Shown: piece by piece, positions 8,654 through 17,554 of the stretch
Layout of the letters: every line of letters starts with the position of its first letter
How positions within the stretch are numbered: position 1 is the first letter of the stretch
Origin: Rhodoferax sp. OV413
Lineage (GTDB): Bacteria > Pseudomonadota > Gammaproteobacteria > Pseudomonadales > Pseudohongiellaceae
Length of the DNA: 42,676 nt
Reading direction: 5' to 3'
Assembly (NCBI GenBank): GCA_943330915.2
Contig: CALQJO020000026.1
Location: 1-42,676, forward strand
The notes under the pieces: generated by a model
Databases searched by the model: none
Seen by the model: the letters and a program-made list of their open reading frames with translations, nothing else
What the model was told of the DNA's origin: nothing
Translations under genes and position numbers: made by a program

Positions 8654-10549
8654 ATGAATAAAAAAGCATTATTTTCAAATGCCGGGCTCACATTAACCGC
8701 TGGTGGCCTGCTGGTGACAGTACTGATTATCAGCCTTTTGCCCCGCATCCGCATCGACCTGACACAAGACAGCCTTTATACCCTCAGTGATGCGACTCGC
8801 GATATCGTCGCGAATCTTGATCGTCCGATAGAGCTGACATTTTTTTACTCTGAAGAGTCGGTAACCGAGGTTCCACAGGTACGCGCCTATGGTTTGCGTG
8901 TGCAGGAAATGCTGCGCGAGATGGTGATTGCCAGCAATGGCAATCTCAGTTTCGAGATAGTTGATCCGGCGCCGTTTTCTGAAGAAGAAGATCGGGCAAC
9001 CGCATATGGTATTCAGGCCGTACCTCTGGCAGCGGGTCGGGAAGCTGTTTATTTTGGCGTTGTAGCCACCGATCCTGCCACACAGACCGACACTGATGCC
9101 GGCATTTATCAGGCAATCCCGCTGGTTCGCCCGGATCAGGAAGAGTTTCTGGAGTATGAGTTTGCGCGTCTGATCACACGCACACTGGATCCGGATCCTA
9201 CCGTCATCGGACTGCTCACATCGCTGGACATTGACGGCGGCTTTAACCCCGTTGCCCAGCAGCCCACACGGGCCTGGGCGGTCATGGATACCGTGCGTTA
9301 TATGTATGACGTACAACGCGTGGAGAACACCGCAGGCAGCATTGACAGCAGCATTGACGTGCTGTTGATCGTGCATCCGCAGTCGCTGCCCGCACAGACC
9401 CTCTACGCGATTGATCAGTTTGTGATGCGTGGCGGCCGTGCGTTGATTTTTGTTGACCCCAACTCGGACACACAAACACAGATCGCGGTAAACAGTGGTG
9501 AGTTCCGCGACTCCATGAGCTCGGATCTGCCAGGGCTGTTGCAGGCTTGGGGTGTACAGTTTGACTCCACCCAGGTTGTTACAGATCAGGAACGTGCCTT
9601 GTATGTGACGCTACAACCTGGTGAGAGACCCGTGGCTCACCTCGGCATGATGGGGGTGCAGCGTGAAGGTTTTGCCAACGATATTGTCAGCGGTCAATTG
9701 CAGGTGATGAATATGTCATCAGCAGGCGCGTTGTCAAAAATGGAAGGCAGCACCACCACATTTGAGCCGCTGATCCAGACCAGTAACACCACGATGATGA
9801 TGGGCACTGCGTTTTTCAGCGAAATGGGCGACCCGACACTATTACTCGATGAATTTGTATCTGAGGATCAGGCCCGCTTTCTTGCCGCCAGAGTATCGGG
9901 ACGCTCTGCATCAGCATTCCCCGATGGTCCCCCGCAGCCGGATGATGCCGCCGATTCTGCGACACCTGTCCCCGATGATCACCTGAGTGAATCTCTGGGT
10001 GACATAGGTGTCATTGTGATTGCGGACTCCGACGTACTCGCGGATAGAATGTGGGCTCAGTCGCAGCAAGTGTTGGGACAACGGGTCATCAATGCGTTTG
10101 CAAGCAACGGTGATTTTGTAATCAATGCGCTGGACAATCTCAGCGGCAGCACTGCGTTGATTAACATCCGCAGCCGAGGACGTTATGCACGACCGTTTAC
10201 CCGGGTCATCGATCTGCAGCGTGCGGCCGATGAGCGCCTGCGAGCTGAGGAAACCAATCTACTGCAACGTCTGTCAGAAACAGAACAACAACTGACGGCC
10301 TTGAACCAGAATAATGGCGGCACCATCAGTCCTGAGCAGAACGCAGAGATAGAGCGATTTATCCAGGTACAAACGGACACCCGACGCGCACTGCGAGACG
10401 TGCAATTCCAGCTAAACGCCGAGATTGACAGGCTGGGCACTACCTTGAAGTTGATTAACACCGCGTTGATACCGGGATTACTGGTGATCGCTGCATTGGG
10501 TATTGCATGGATGCGCAGCCGTCGCCGCAGGCTCGCTGTGCGTCGTTAA
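8654..10549 (+). CDS. GldG-family auxiliary protein of ABC exporter
   Basis: The 631-residue protein has an N-terminal membrane segment (about residues 10-30). A long extracytoplasmic region of the ABC_transp_aux/GldG type begins with RIDLTQDSLYTLSDATRDI. It includes DVLLIVHPQSLPAQTLYAIDQ and FVMRGGRALIFVDPN, typical of this family. A coiled-coil stretch around 530-590 (EETNLLQRLSETEQQ) precedes a second membrane segment and a basic tail RSRRRRLAVRR. AGGAG precedes the ATG. In many related operons a DUF4340 gene follows; here the operon ends and a convergent kinase gene begins 22 bases later. Its role is inferred from context only. Confidence 0.85.
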   Translation: MNKKALFSNAGLTLTAGGLLVTVLIISLLPRIRIDLTQDSLYTLSDATRDIVANLDRPIELTFFYSEESVTEVPQVRAYGLRVQEMLREMVIASNGNLSFEIVDPAPFSEEEDRATAYGIQAVPLAAGREAVYFGVVATDPATQTDTDAGIYQAIPLVRPDQEEFLEYEFARLITRTLDPDPTVIGLLTSLDIDGGFNPVAQQPTRAWAVMDTVRYMYDVQRVENTAGSIDSSIDVLLIVHPQSLPAQTLYAIDQFVMRGGRALIFVDPNSDTQTQIAVNSGEFRDSMSSDLPGLLQAWGVQFDSTQVVTDQERALYVTLQPGERPVAHLGMMGVQREGFANDIVSGQLQVMNMSSAGALSKMEGSTTTFEPLIQTSNTTMMMGTAFFSEMGDPTLLLDEFVSEDQARFLAARVSGRSASAFPDGPPQPDDAADSATPVPDDHLSESLGDIGVIVIADSDVLADRMWAQSQQVLGQRVINAFASNGDFVINALDNLSGSTALINIRSRGRYARPFTRVIDLQRAADERLRAEETNLLQRLSETEQQLTALNQNNGGTISPEQNAEIERFIQVQTDTRRALRDVQFQLNAEIDRLGTTLKLINTALIPGLLVIAALGIAWMRSRRRRLAVRR

Positions 10550-10571
10550 GCAAGGGGGATGAGACGCCGGA

Positions 10572-11897
10572 CTACCCGGTTATTGGCAGATACACAGTGA
10601 CCCGGGTTCCCTTTCCCAGTTCACTGTCGATATCCAGACGACCGTCATGGGCCTGTGCAATCAGGTTACACAGATACAAACCCAGACCAAAGCCGCCCGT
10701 GTTGCGCTGGCGCGCACTGTCGACCCGATAAAAGGGTTCACGGACGTGTTTGAGGTGTTCCTCTGATATACCCTCACCCTGATCAGTCACGCTGAGTACA
10801 GCCTCAGATTCTGTAAAACTCACTTTGACAGCAATTGGGCGGTTCTGACCGTGACGCATGGCGTTGTTGACTATATTGGCCAGCAACAACCGGATGCGCA
10901 GCTTGTCAATATGCATGGCTCTGTCGTGTTCAGGCAAGTCGAGCAGTAAACCACCGTCATAATCCTGATACTGTTGTGACAACATTCCGATGAAGTCTGC
11001 AAAATCAACATCATCCTGAATCAGAGCTGAGTGCTGTGTACTCAGTCGTTCAGCTTCAATCAGGTCGGAAATCAGCAGATCAATCTCATTAATGTCATCG
11101 CGCAAGTTCTCGCGCAGCGAGCTGTCTTCCATAAACTCCAATTGCAGTTTGGCGCGGGTAACTGGCGTACGCAGCTCATGACTGATCGCCAATAGCAGCT
11201 GACGTTTGGCCTCCAGCATGGACTGCAGCGAATCTGCCATGTGGTTGACACTGGCGGTCAATTCACCAAGCTCGTCGGCACGGGTCACCTGCACCCGGTA
11301 ACTGAGATCGCCAGCACATATTCTTTCTGCGCCCTGGCGTAACCTGCGCACCGGATCCATCAGCCTTCGCACCTGCCAATAGTTGGAGAACAGAATAAAA
11401 ATCGCAAAACCAAGACCGATGTACACCACCACATAATCATAGTTACTGAGCGACGGCGCTTTGCGGTTCAGAAAATATTCATAACCGCCACGCGCCACAC
11501 GGATCACCTGTTCGTTGCCGACCGCCATCATCTGAGCTTCGTCGGACAACGTGCGCACAAACACCGCACTGTAGATGTCCAGATCAGACTGATCATCCGA
11601 TTGCCAGTTGATGTGAGGACTACGAATAATGATTGTCAGCGACAGATCGCGCGCAAGATCTTCTGCGCGCTGCAAATCGGGAGGGATGCCAATTGCATCA
11701 ACCAGCAAACGCACATTATCGAGATAAAACACAGGTAGCGGATTAAGACGTTCGCGCCGCCAGTTCTGATCAATCTGTCGCAGTGATAACGAGATCACGA
11801 TTAGAAACAGGATAACGGTGACACTGAAAATCAGAAATAATCTGAGGAATAATGACTGAGGACGGCTGACCGTGGGCGCCTTATCCAACGAACTCAT
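10572..11897 (-). CDS. Membrane sensor histidine kinase (HAMP type)
   Basis: This is a 441-residue classical sensor kinase. It has a membrane helix at about 18-38, a periplasmic sensor region of about 115 residues, a second helix at about 154-172, a HAMP domain and the H-box LLLAISHELRTPVTRAKL with His240. The N-box ANIVNNAMRHG, G1 VTDQGEGI and G2 GFGLGLYL are all intact. The start codon overlaps the stop of the upstream response regulator by four bases (ATGA), so the pair is translationally coupled. It resembles the RstB/CpxA/EnvZ class, but the sensor domain is not one I recognise, so the signal is unknown. Confidence 0.9.
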   Translation of the reverse strand: MSSLDKAPTVSRPQSLFLRLFLIFSVTVILFLIVISLSLRQIDQNWRRERLNPLPVFYLDNVRLLVDAIGIPPDLQRAEDLARDLSLTIIIRSPHINWQSDDQSDLDIYSAVFVRTLSDEAQMMAVGNEQVIRVARGGYEYFLNRKAPSLSNYDYVVVYIGLGFAIFILFSNYWQVRRLMDPVRRLRQGAERICAGDLSYRVQVTRADELGELTASVNHMADSLQSMLEAKRQLLLAISHELRTPVTRAKLQLEFMEDSSLRENLRDDINEIDLLISDLIEAERLSTQHSALIQDDVDFADFIGMLSQQYQDYDGGLLLDLPEHDRAMHIDKLRIRLLLANIVNNAMRHGQNRPIAVKVSFTESEAVLSVTDQGEGISEEHLKHVREPFYRVDSARQRNTGGFGLGLYLCNLIAQAHDGRLDIDSELGKGTRVTVYLPITG

Positions 11898-12595
11898 TGC
11901 AGCTTGCCAACAAATGTGTAGCCGCGCCCCCAGACGGTTTTAATAAATCGCGGGGTTTTGGAGGTGTCATCCAACTTGTGGCGCAAACGACTGACCAGCG
12001 TATCAACGGCGCGCGAAAACAGCTCCGCATCAATACCGCGCAGACGATTCATCAGCTCGTCACGTGTAAAGGTTTTGTTGGGAGACTTAATAAACAACAC
12101 CAGTAATTCGTATTCCATGGTGGTCAACTCGATCAGCGTGCCATCCAGATGAACGGTACGCCGAGCGGTATCAACATCAAGCCCCTCAATCAGCGGCAAA
12201 TCACTGGCCACACGATTATCATCGCTGGCACGACGCAATATATTGGTGATGCGCGCCACCAGTTCGCGCGGCTCAAAAGGTTTGGGCAAGTAATCATCGG
12301 CACCCAGTTCCAGACCCACAATTCGGTCGGTCACCTCGCCATGCGCCGTTAACATCATGATGGGCAACTGGCCAAAAATGGCAGACTTGGCACGAATCTC
12401 TCGACAGATTTCGAAACCATCCTTTTCCGGCAGCATTACGTCCAATATCAACAAGTCTGGCTTTGATCTTTTGAGCAACTCAAACCCTTTGCTGGGCGTA
12501 TGCGCGACGGTGACCTTCATGTCATAACGGTCCAGATACTGTGTCAGTAGCTGCCCAAGTTTTTCGTCGTCATCAATAATCAGGATCTGTTTCAT
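11894..12595 (-). CDS. OmpR/PhoB-family response regulator
   Basis: The 233-residue transcription regulator has a receiver domain with acidic pocket DDD (8-10), phosphorylation site Asp52 (LILDVMLPEKDG), Thr in MLTAHG and Lys in YLPKPFEP. A winged-helix DNA-binding domain follows (LTTMEYELLVLFI ... RAVDTLVSRLRHKL ... IKTVWGRGYTF). I chose ATG 12595, which gives MKQILIIDDDEK, over the TTG at 12631, which would add 12 untypical residues. It is the partner of the downstream kinase. The target genes are unknown; the neighbouring GldAFG-like operon is only a guess. Confidence 0.92.
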   Translation of the reverse strand: MKQILIIDDDEKLGQLLTQYLDRYDMKVTVAHTPSKGFELLKRSKPDLLILDVMLPEKDGFEICREIRAKSAIFGQLPIMMLTAHGEVTDRIVGLELGADDYLPKPFEPRELVARITNILRRASDDNRVASDLPLIEGLDVDTARRTVHLDGTLIELTTMEYELLVLFIKSPNKTFTRDELMNRLRGIDAELFSRAVDTLVSRLRHKLDDTSKTPRFIKTVWGRGYTFVGKLQ

Positions 12596-12651
12596 GCGCC
12601 GGAGTGTACGAATTTGCCTGAGATAAATCAATCAGGTGTCTGAGTCTGGCG

Positions 12652-12657
12652 TATAAT
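12652..12657 (+). promoter_or_regulatory. Predicted -10 element of yheS
   Basis: A perfect TATAAT lies 38 bases before the yheS ATG, in the 100-base gap between divergent genes. The -35 region (about 12629-12634, CAATCA) is poor, so an activator or a weak promoter is likely. Confidence 0.4.
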
Positions 12658-12695
12658 GCCGGCCTTTGTCCGGCAACCAACTCAATAGAATCTGC

Positions 12696-14612
12696 ATGAT
12701 CAGTCTAAACAATGCGCGCCTGATGCGCGGTGAACATGTGCTGCTCGAAAGTGCCAGTCTGACTCTCCATAAGGGTCAGAAGGCCGGCATCATCGGGCGA
12801 AATGGCAGTGGTAAAACCAGTTTGTTTGCCTGTCTGACCGGGCAGCTCGGCCTTGATGCCGGTGACATTCAGATGCCAGACGATCTGCGCTGCGCGTGGA
12901 TGAAACAGGAAACTGCCGGTTCATCCCGCTCAGCACTGGATCATGTTATTGATGGCGATGAGCGTTTCCGCGAAATTGAAGCGCTGTTGCAAAAGGCCGA
13001 AGACGATCACGATGGTCACGCTATCGCGCGGCTGCATGCAGAACTCGATAAAATCGACGGTTACAGCATCACGGTGCGTGCAGAGCAATTGCTGGCGGGG
13101 CTCGGTTTCAACACAGAGAGTTTTGCAAACCCGGTGTCATCATTCTCCGGAGGCTGGCGGGTCAGATTAAATCTTGCGGCTGCATTGATGGCCCCCTCAG
13201 ATCTGCTGCTGCTTGACGAACCTACCAACCACCTCGATCTGGAAGCAACCATATGGCTGGAACAGTGGCTGATACGTTATCCCGGCACGCTGATGCTGAT
13301 CTCGCATGACCGAAGCTTCCTTGACAAGGTGATTGATCACGTCATCAGTTTTGAATACAAAAATCTGTTTCTGTATCGCGGCAATTTCACCTCTTATGAA
13401 ATACAGCGCGCGGAACGTATGGCGCAGCAACAGGCAGCACTTGAGAAACAACAACGCCGCAAAGCAGAGATTGAGGATTTTGTGCGTCGCTTCCGTGCCA
13501 AAGCCAGTAAGGCCCGACAAGCACAAAGCCGGCTGAAAGAATTGCAGCGCATGCAGGACATTGCGCCCGCACATATTGACTCACCATTCCGGTTTGAGTT
13601 TTTTTTGCCGGAAAAATCTTCTGACGATCTGATGAGTATCAAAAAAGCCGAGGTTGGTTTCACCGAACCTCTCATCAAAAACGTTTCACTGAAACTGCAT
13701 GGCAACAGCCGTATTGGCCTGCTGGGATTCAACGGCGCAGGCAAGTCTACCCTGTTAAAAACCATCGCCACGCAATTGACGTTTTTGTCCGGTGACATCG
13801 TCAGTTCCAAACACCTCAAAGTGGGTTACTTTGCCCAGCACCAGGTTGACGTCATGGACATGCAGGCCAGCCCGATGCTGATGATGCAACGGCTGGACCC
13901 CAAGATCCGAGAGCAGGAAGTGCGTAATTTTCTGGGCGGATTCGATTTCCGGGGCGACCGGGTATCCGAGCCCATCCATAACTTTTCAGGCGGGGAAAAA
14001 GCCAGATTGGCGCTGGCTCTGATTGTCTGGCAAAAGCCCAATCTGTTGCTGCTGGATGAACCGACTAACCACCTTGATCTGGAAATGCGTCACGCCCTGA
14101 CTGTTGCCCTTCAAGGGTTTGAAGGCGCCCTGGTGTTGGTGTCACACGACCGCCATCTGATGTCCAATACTGTGGATGAGTTCTATACCGTACATCGCGG
14201 ACAACTGTCAGCGTTTGACGGCGATCTGGATGACTACGCGCGCTGGCTGCAGGATCCTGATGACCTGCGTAACACCAGTACCGGCAAAGATATCAAACCC
14301 ACCAGCGTCAGCACTTCACCGGCCGTTGTAACGATCGATAAAAAAGATCAGCGCAAGCAGGCTGCAGCGCAGCGTGAGCAACTGGCGCCCCTGCGTCGCG
14401 AAATCCGTGTTCTGGAACAGAAAATGGAGAAGCTCGGCACTGAACTTGCTGCGCTTGAGGACAAACTGGGTGACGCGACGCTTTATGAAGACAAGCGTCG
14501 CAATGACTTGACCGAACTGCTACGCCAGCAAGGTTATTGCAAGGCTGAGCTGAACCAGTGTGAAGAGAACTGGCTGCTTAAAAGCACCGAATTGGAAAGC
14601 TTGTCCGAGTGA
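12696..14612 (+). CDS. yheS: ABC-F family ATPase YheS
   Basis: This is a duplicated-ATPase ABC-F protein with no membrane segments. Members act on the ribosome rather than in transport, and YheS is associated with relieving stalled translation. From ATG 12696 it has 638 residues, close to E. coli YheS. It contains Walker A GRNGSGKTS, the signature SSFSGGWRVRLNLA and LLLLDEPTNHLDL. The charged linker reads RRFRAKASKARQAQSRLKEL. The second cassette has GFNGAGKST, NFSGGEKARLALAL and a second DEPTNHLDL. A C-terminal coiled coil (about 550-638) completes the YheS pattern. Many stretches match E. coli YheS as I remember it (IDGD, HDGHAIA, PAHIDSPFRF), so the assignment over Uup is firm. A TTG-type start at 12666 is less likely. 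Confidence 0.93.
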   Translation: MISLNNARLMRGEHVLLESASLTLHKGQKAGIIGRNGSGKTSLFACLTGQLGLDAGDIQMPDDLRCAWMKQETAGSSRSALDHVIDGDERFREIEALLQKAEDDHDGHAIARLHAELDKIDGYSITVRAEQLLAGLGFNTESFANPVSSFSGGWRVRLNLAAALMAPSDLLLLDEPTNHLDLEATIWLEQWLIRYPGTLMLISHDRSFLDKVIDHVISFEYKNLFLYRGNFTSYEIQRAERMAQQQAALEKQQRRKAEIEDFVRRFRAKASKARQAQSRLKELQRMQDIAPAHIDSPFRFEFFLPEKSSDDLMSIKKAEVGFTEPLIKNVSLKLHGNSRIGLLGFNGAGKSTLLKTIATQLTFLSGDIVSSKHLKVGYFAQHQVDVMDMQASPMLMMQRLDPKIREQEVRNFLGGFDFRGDRVSEPIHNFSGGEKARLALALIVWQKPNLLLLDEPTNHLDLEMRHALTVALQGFEGALVLVSHDRHLMSNTVDEFYTVHRGQLSAFDGDLDDYARWLQDPDDLRNTSTGKDIKPTSVSTSPAVVTIDKKDQRKQAAAQREQLAPLRREIRVLEQKMEKLGTELAALEDKLGDATLYEDKRRNDLTELLRQQGYCKAELNQCEENWLLKSTELESLSE

Positions 14613-14616
14613 TAAA

Positions 14617-15726
14617 TCAGCGACGCGACGCCTGCAACTCAATCCGGTAGCGCTGCTGACGGTTATCGCGTTGCGTTAACACTTCGACCATATCACCGGC
14701 CTCGCGGTTTTCGAGCAGGTTAAGCAGATCATCCTCGTTAGCAATTGCGGTCGCGTCGATTTCAACAATCACATCACCGAGCACAATGCCGCTGTTGGTT
14801 TCCGTCAGACCCCGCATGCCGACCTGCTCCGGGCTACCGCCCTCAATCACATCCAGCACAATCACGCCACTGATGCCCCAGCGTTGTCGATAGTAATCCG
14901 CGTACTGCGGCGGGAACAGGCTGATGCCCAGCGTTGGTGTCTGCACCTGACCAAACTGAATCAACTCGGGAACAATTTTTTTAACCGTGTTCACCGGAAT
15001 CGCAAAACCTATTCCCGAACTGGCCCCGCTGGGACTGTAAATGGCCGTGTTAACACCCACTAATTGCCCCAGAGAATTGAGCAGCGGCCCGCCAGAGTTA
15101 CCCGGATTGATCGCCGCGTCGGTCTGAATAACATCGCGGATCTGACGGCGTGTCACAGAATTGATTTCTCTGCCCAGCGCACTGACAACACCGACTGTCA
15201 GCGTGGTATCGAGACCAAACGGATTGCCAATAGCAATAACCTTGCGGCCTACTTCAAGTAGGGATGAATCACCCAACTCCAACGGACTGAGTTGTGCCTC
15301 AGGCGCCTCTATCTGCAACACCGCCAGGTCCTTATCCGGCTCAACACCCACCAGTTTGGCGTCCCATGCGCTACCATCCTGCAGGGTCACTGTCACACGA
15401 GAGGCGTTCTGAATCACGTGAAAATTAGTGACGATATAACCATTGTCATCCCAGACAAATCCGGAACCTGTGCCTTGTGGCACTTCCTGTGGATTGAGGT
15501 TAAAAAAAGATTGCCGCACCATGCGAGAATTGGTGATGTAGACCACTGATGGGCTGGCACGTTTAAAGACTTCAATATTGTTGGCTTCATCGTTAGTGCT
15601 GAAACCGCGATAGTCCGGAGCTTGGGCAGTTGCCGTAGACGTTGCCATCAGAAACAGCATCATCGCAATCGCATCAAGAGTAATTCTTAAAAAGCGCCTT
15701 AGATTTACTTCAACCTTAGTGGCCAT
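14617..15726 (-). CDS. Periplasmic serine protease, HtrA/Deg family (one PDZ)
   Basis: The 369-residue protein has an N-terminal hydrophobic segment (about 12-34), ending in ATAQA, that is a signal peptide or membrane anchor. A trypsin-like domain follows with catalytic His103 (NFHVI), Asp133 (DKDLAVL) and Ser211 (NPGNSGGPL), then a single PDZ domain (about 270-365). DegP and DegQ have two PDZ domains; the single one is more like DegS/AlgW, which cleaves anti-sigma factors. The sequence also resembles HhoA and plant Deg1-type enzymes, so I do not assign a symbol. AGGA lies upstream of the ATG. It converges with yheS, four bases apart. Confidence 0.9.
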   Translation of the reverse strand: MATKVEVNLRRFLRITLDAIAMMLFLMATSTATAQAPDYRGFSTNDEANNIEVFKRASPSVVYITNSRMVRQSFFNLNPQEVPQGTGSGFVWDDNGYIVTNFHVIQNASRVTVTLQDGSAWDAKLVGVEPDKDLAVLQIEAPEAQLSPLELGDSSLLEVGRKVIAIGNPFGLDTTLTVGVVSALGREINSVTRRQIRDVIQTDAAINPGNSGGPLLNSLGQLVGVNTAIYSPSGASSGIGFAIPVNTVKKIVPELIQFGQVQTPTLGISLFPPQYADYYRQRWGISGVIVLDVIEGGSPEQVGMRGLTETNSGIVLGDVIVEIDATAIANEDDLLNLLENREAGDMVEVLTQRDNRQQRYRIELQASRR

Positions 15727-15893
15727 AATAATTCCTGATCATCTCTCACTGACATCAGCAGCAATAGTGGTGATAAGCGGCGAGGATTTCAAGAGCGCCC
15801 GGATTCTGTAGCAATCACCCACCTTGAAGGGTATATTCTTGGCCTGAATCCGTATTACTTTCTAATCCAGATAACAAAAAAGAATCGACCTCC

Positions 15894-16358
15894 TTGTTTA
15901 ACATCGTACTTTTCCAACCAGAAATTCCTCCAAACACAGGAAACGTCATTCGACTGGTGGCCAACACCGGTTGCCGCTTGCACCTGATCGAACCACTGGG
16001 TTTTGAAATCGACGAAAAACGCGTGCGACGTGCTGGGCTGGATTATCATGAAATGAGCGAGGTATACCGCTGGCCGGATTGGGAGATTTTTTTGCGTCAA
16101 ACTGACGCACAGCGACTGTTTGCGTTCACAACCAAAGCACACCGTTCGTGCTATGACGCTGAATTTATGCCGGGAGATACGCTGGTTTTTGGACCGGAAA
16201 CCCGAGGCCTTCCCAAGGAACTACTGGCAACACTCCCGGCAGACCAAAAGTTGCGGTTACCTATGCAGCCGACAAGCAGAAGCCTGAATCTTTCCAATAC
16301 CGTCGCGATTGCCCTTTATGAGGCACTACGCCAGACGGGTTTCACCGGTCTGGCGTAG
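15894..16358 (+). CDS. trmL: tRNA (cytidine(34)-2'-O)-methyltransferase TrmL
   Basis: TrmL is a SPOUT-fold methyltransferase that methylates the wobble nucleotide of certain leucine tRNAs. At 154 residues it has the standard length and motifs: IVLFQPEIPPNTGNVIRL at the start, LVFGPETRGLP and MQPTSRSLNLSNTVAIALYE forming the knotted SAM-binding site. Translation must start at the TTG at 15894, since homologues begin with this exact segment and no ATG lies near. The TTG may limit expression. The gene converges on secB, and a hairpin covers its last codons. Confidence 0.95.
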   Translation: MFNIVLFQPEIPPNTGNVIRLVANTGCRLHLIEPLGFEIDEKRVRRAGLDYHEMSEVYRWPDWEIFLRQTDAQRLFAFTTKAHRSCYDAEFMPGDTLVFGPETRGLPKELLATLPADQKLRLPMQPTSRSLNLSNTVAIALYEALRQTGFTGLA

Positions 16359-16386
16359 ACATCACCGGTCAGGCAGGTGCCTGACC
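16326..16386. terminator. Two tandem hairpins at the trmL/secB convergence
   Basis: The first hairpin pairs CTACGCCAGAC (16326-16336) perfectly with GTCTGGCGTAG (16348-16358), inside the end of trmL including its stop codon. The second pairs GGTCAGGCA (16367-16375) with TGCCTGACC (16378-16386), inside the end of secB. Only eight bases separate them, and each contains or adjoins a CACCGGTC element. Neither is followed by a T run on either strand, so a bidirectional transcript-end role is inference. Confidence 0.45.
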
Positions 16387-16854
16387 CGCCTGCTGAGCTT
16401 TGGACTGTGCATAGACCGCGTCGAAATTGACAGGGGCCAGCATCACAGCCGGGAAACTGCCGCGCACAACCACGGCATCAATCGTTTCGCGAGCATACGG
16501 GAACAGAATATTCGGGCAAACTGTCGCCAGCACTCTCTCCAGGTCAGCCTCGTTAAAACCGTCACAGGTGAAAATGCCAGCCTGCTGCACTTCGACCAGA
16601 AACGCGACCGTTTCTTCCTGCTTGGCTTCAATGGTCATTCGCAGAACCACCTCAAACACACCTTCTGCCAGCTTTTGGTTGCTGGTATTGAGGTTAAAGG
16701 AGATTTTTGGAGCCCACTGTCCACGGAACACGTCCGGGCTCTTGGGGGACTCAAATGAACAGTCCTTCAGATAAATGCGTTGCAGCGCAAACATCGGACC
16801 CTGGGGTTGCGCTGCCTGTGCAGCACCGTTCTGATTGTTGTCGTTCTCTGCCAT
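16369..16854 (-). CDS. secB: Protein-export chaperone SecB
   Basis: SecB is a cytoplasmic tetrameric chaperone that keeps preproteins unfolded and hands them to SecA. At 161 residues it has the family pattern: FALQRIYLKDCSFESP near the start, PKISFNLNT, VFEVVLRMTIEA, and VCPNILFPYARETIDAVVVRG with the following PVNFDAVYA. N-terminal and C-terminal ends are rich in Gln and Ala. The gene lies downstream of the rhodanese gene, as in E. coli and Pseudomonas, but the grxC gene usually found between them is absent. Confidence 0.97.
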   Translation of the reverse strand: MAENDNNQNGAAQAAQPQGPMFALQRIYLKDCSFESPKSPDVFRGQWAPKISFNLNTSNQKLAEGVFEVVLRMTIEAKQEETVAFLVEVQQAGIFTCDGFNEADLERVLATVCPNILFPYARETIDAVVVRGSFPAVMLAPVNFDAVYAQSKAQQAGQAPA

Positions 16855-16929
16855 GATCTAACTGTCTCTCTTGCTTTCTGAGTTGATTAAAAAATGATGT
16901 GTAAAAACCTTAGCGTTGTTGATCAAAGA

Positions 16930-17346
16930 TCAACCCTGAATCACCGGAAGATTCTGGCCGCGCCACTCAGCCATTCCACCCCGCAGGCGCACGACTTCAG
17001 TGAAGCCCGCTACTTGAAGGGTCTTGCAGGCATCACCGGAGTGCTGCCCCATTCTGCATACAACAATCACCGGCCGGGATTTGTATTTATCCAATTCCCA
17101 CAAGTGACTGGCAAGCTTGGTAGACGGCATGCCTATCGCATCAACAATGTGACCTGCGTCGAAATCCTTTTTATCACGGATATCCAACACCACACCATCT
17201 TTTCGGTTAATCAGCATGACCGCTTCCTGCGTACTGACGGATTTTGCCCCAGTCTTGGTGAGATAAAACAAAAACGCGGAAAACAAACCCAGCCAGAGAC
17301 TCGCCAGCATCCAGTTATTGCCAATAAATTCAATAAACTGCGCCAT
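16930..17346 (-). CDS. Membrane-anchored rhodanese-like protein (YibN type)
   Basis: The 138-residue protein has one N-terminal membrane helix (about 11-30) and a cytoplasmic rhodanese domain (VVLDIRDKKDFDAGHIVDA) with the catalytic-loop Cys97 in VVCRMGQHSG. It corresponds to E. coli YibN, found next to secB and gpmI. Sulfur transfer is the family activity; the in vivo role is not established to my knowledge. Transcription runs towards secB, 75 bases away, so the two are probably one unit. The 3' end contains a short palindrome (16918-16934). Confidence 0.9.
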   Translation of the reverse strand: MAQFIEFIGNNWMLASLWLGLFSAFLFYLTKTGAKSVSTQEAVMLINRKDGVVLDIRDKKDFDAGHIVDAIGMPSTKLASHLWELDKYKSRPVIVVCRMGQHSGDACKTLQVAGFTEVVRLRGGMAEWRGQNLPVIQG

Positions 17347-17554
17347 TTTTTATTTCAGCCCCCAACCAACTTTCCTGGAAATGTAATCATCTGATTACGG
17401 ATGCATGCCCCGCAAACGAGTCGCGAAGTATACACGCCCGCGTAAGGCTTGGGTACACACTCACGACAAGCTCTGGTGAGCCCCGTTATTAACATGGATA
17501 ATACTGACATTTGATGAATCAGCGATTGTTTTCGCTCACAGGGAATACTTCACC

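Noticed and set aside
7155-10549. Evidence for gliding motility from GldA/F/G-like genes.
   Set aside because: Homologous trios are widespread in non-gliding Gammaproteobacteria, and no other gld or spr gene is present.
16918-16934. Palindrome GTTGATC-AAA-GATCAAC at the end of the rhodanese gene, as a terminator or operator.
   Set aside because: The stem is only seven bases, AT-rich, with a three-base loop and no adjoining T run; secB is expected to be cotranscribed through it.
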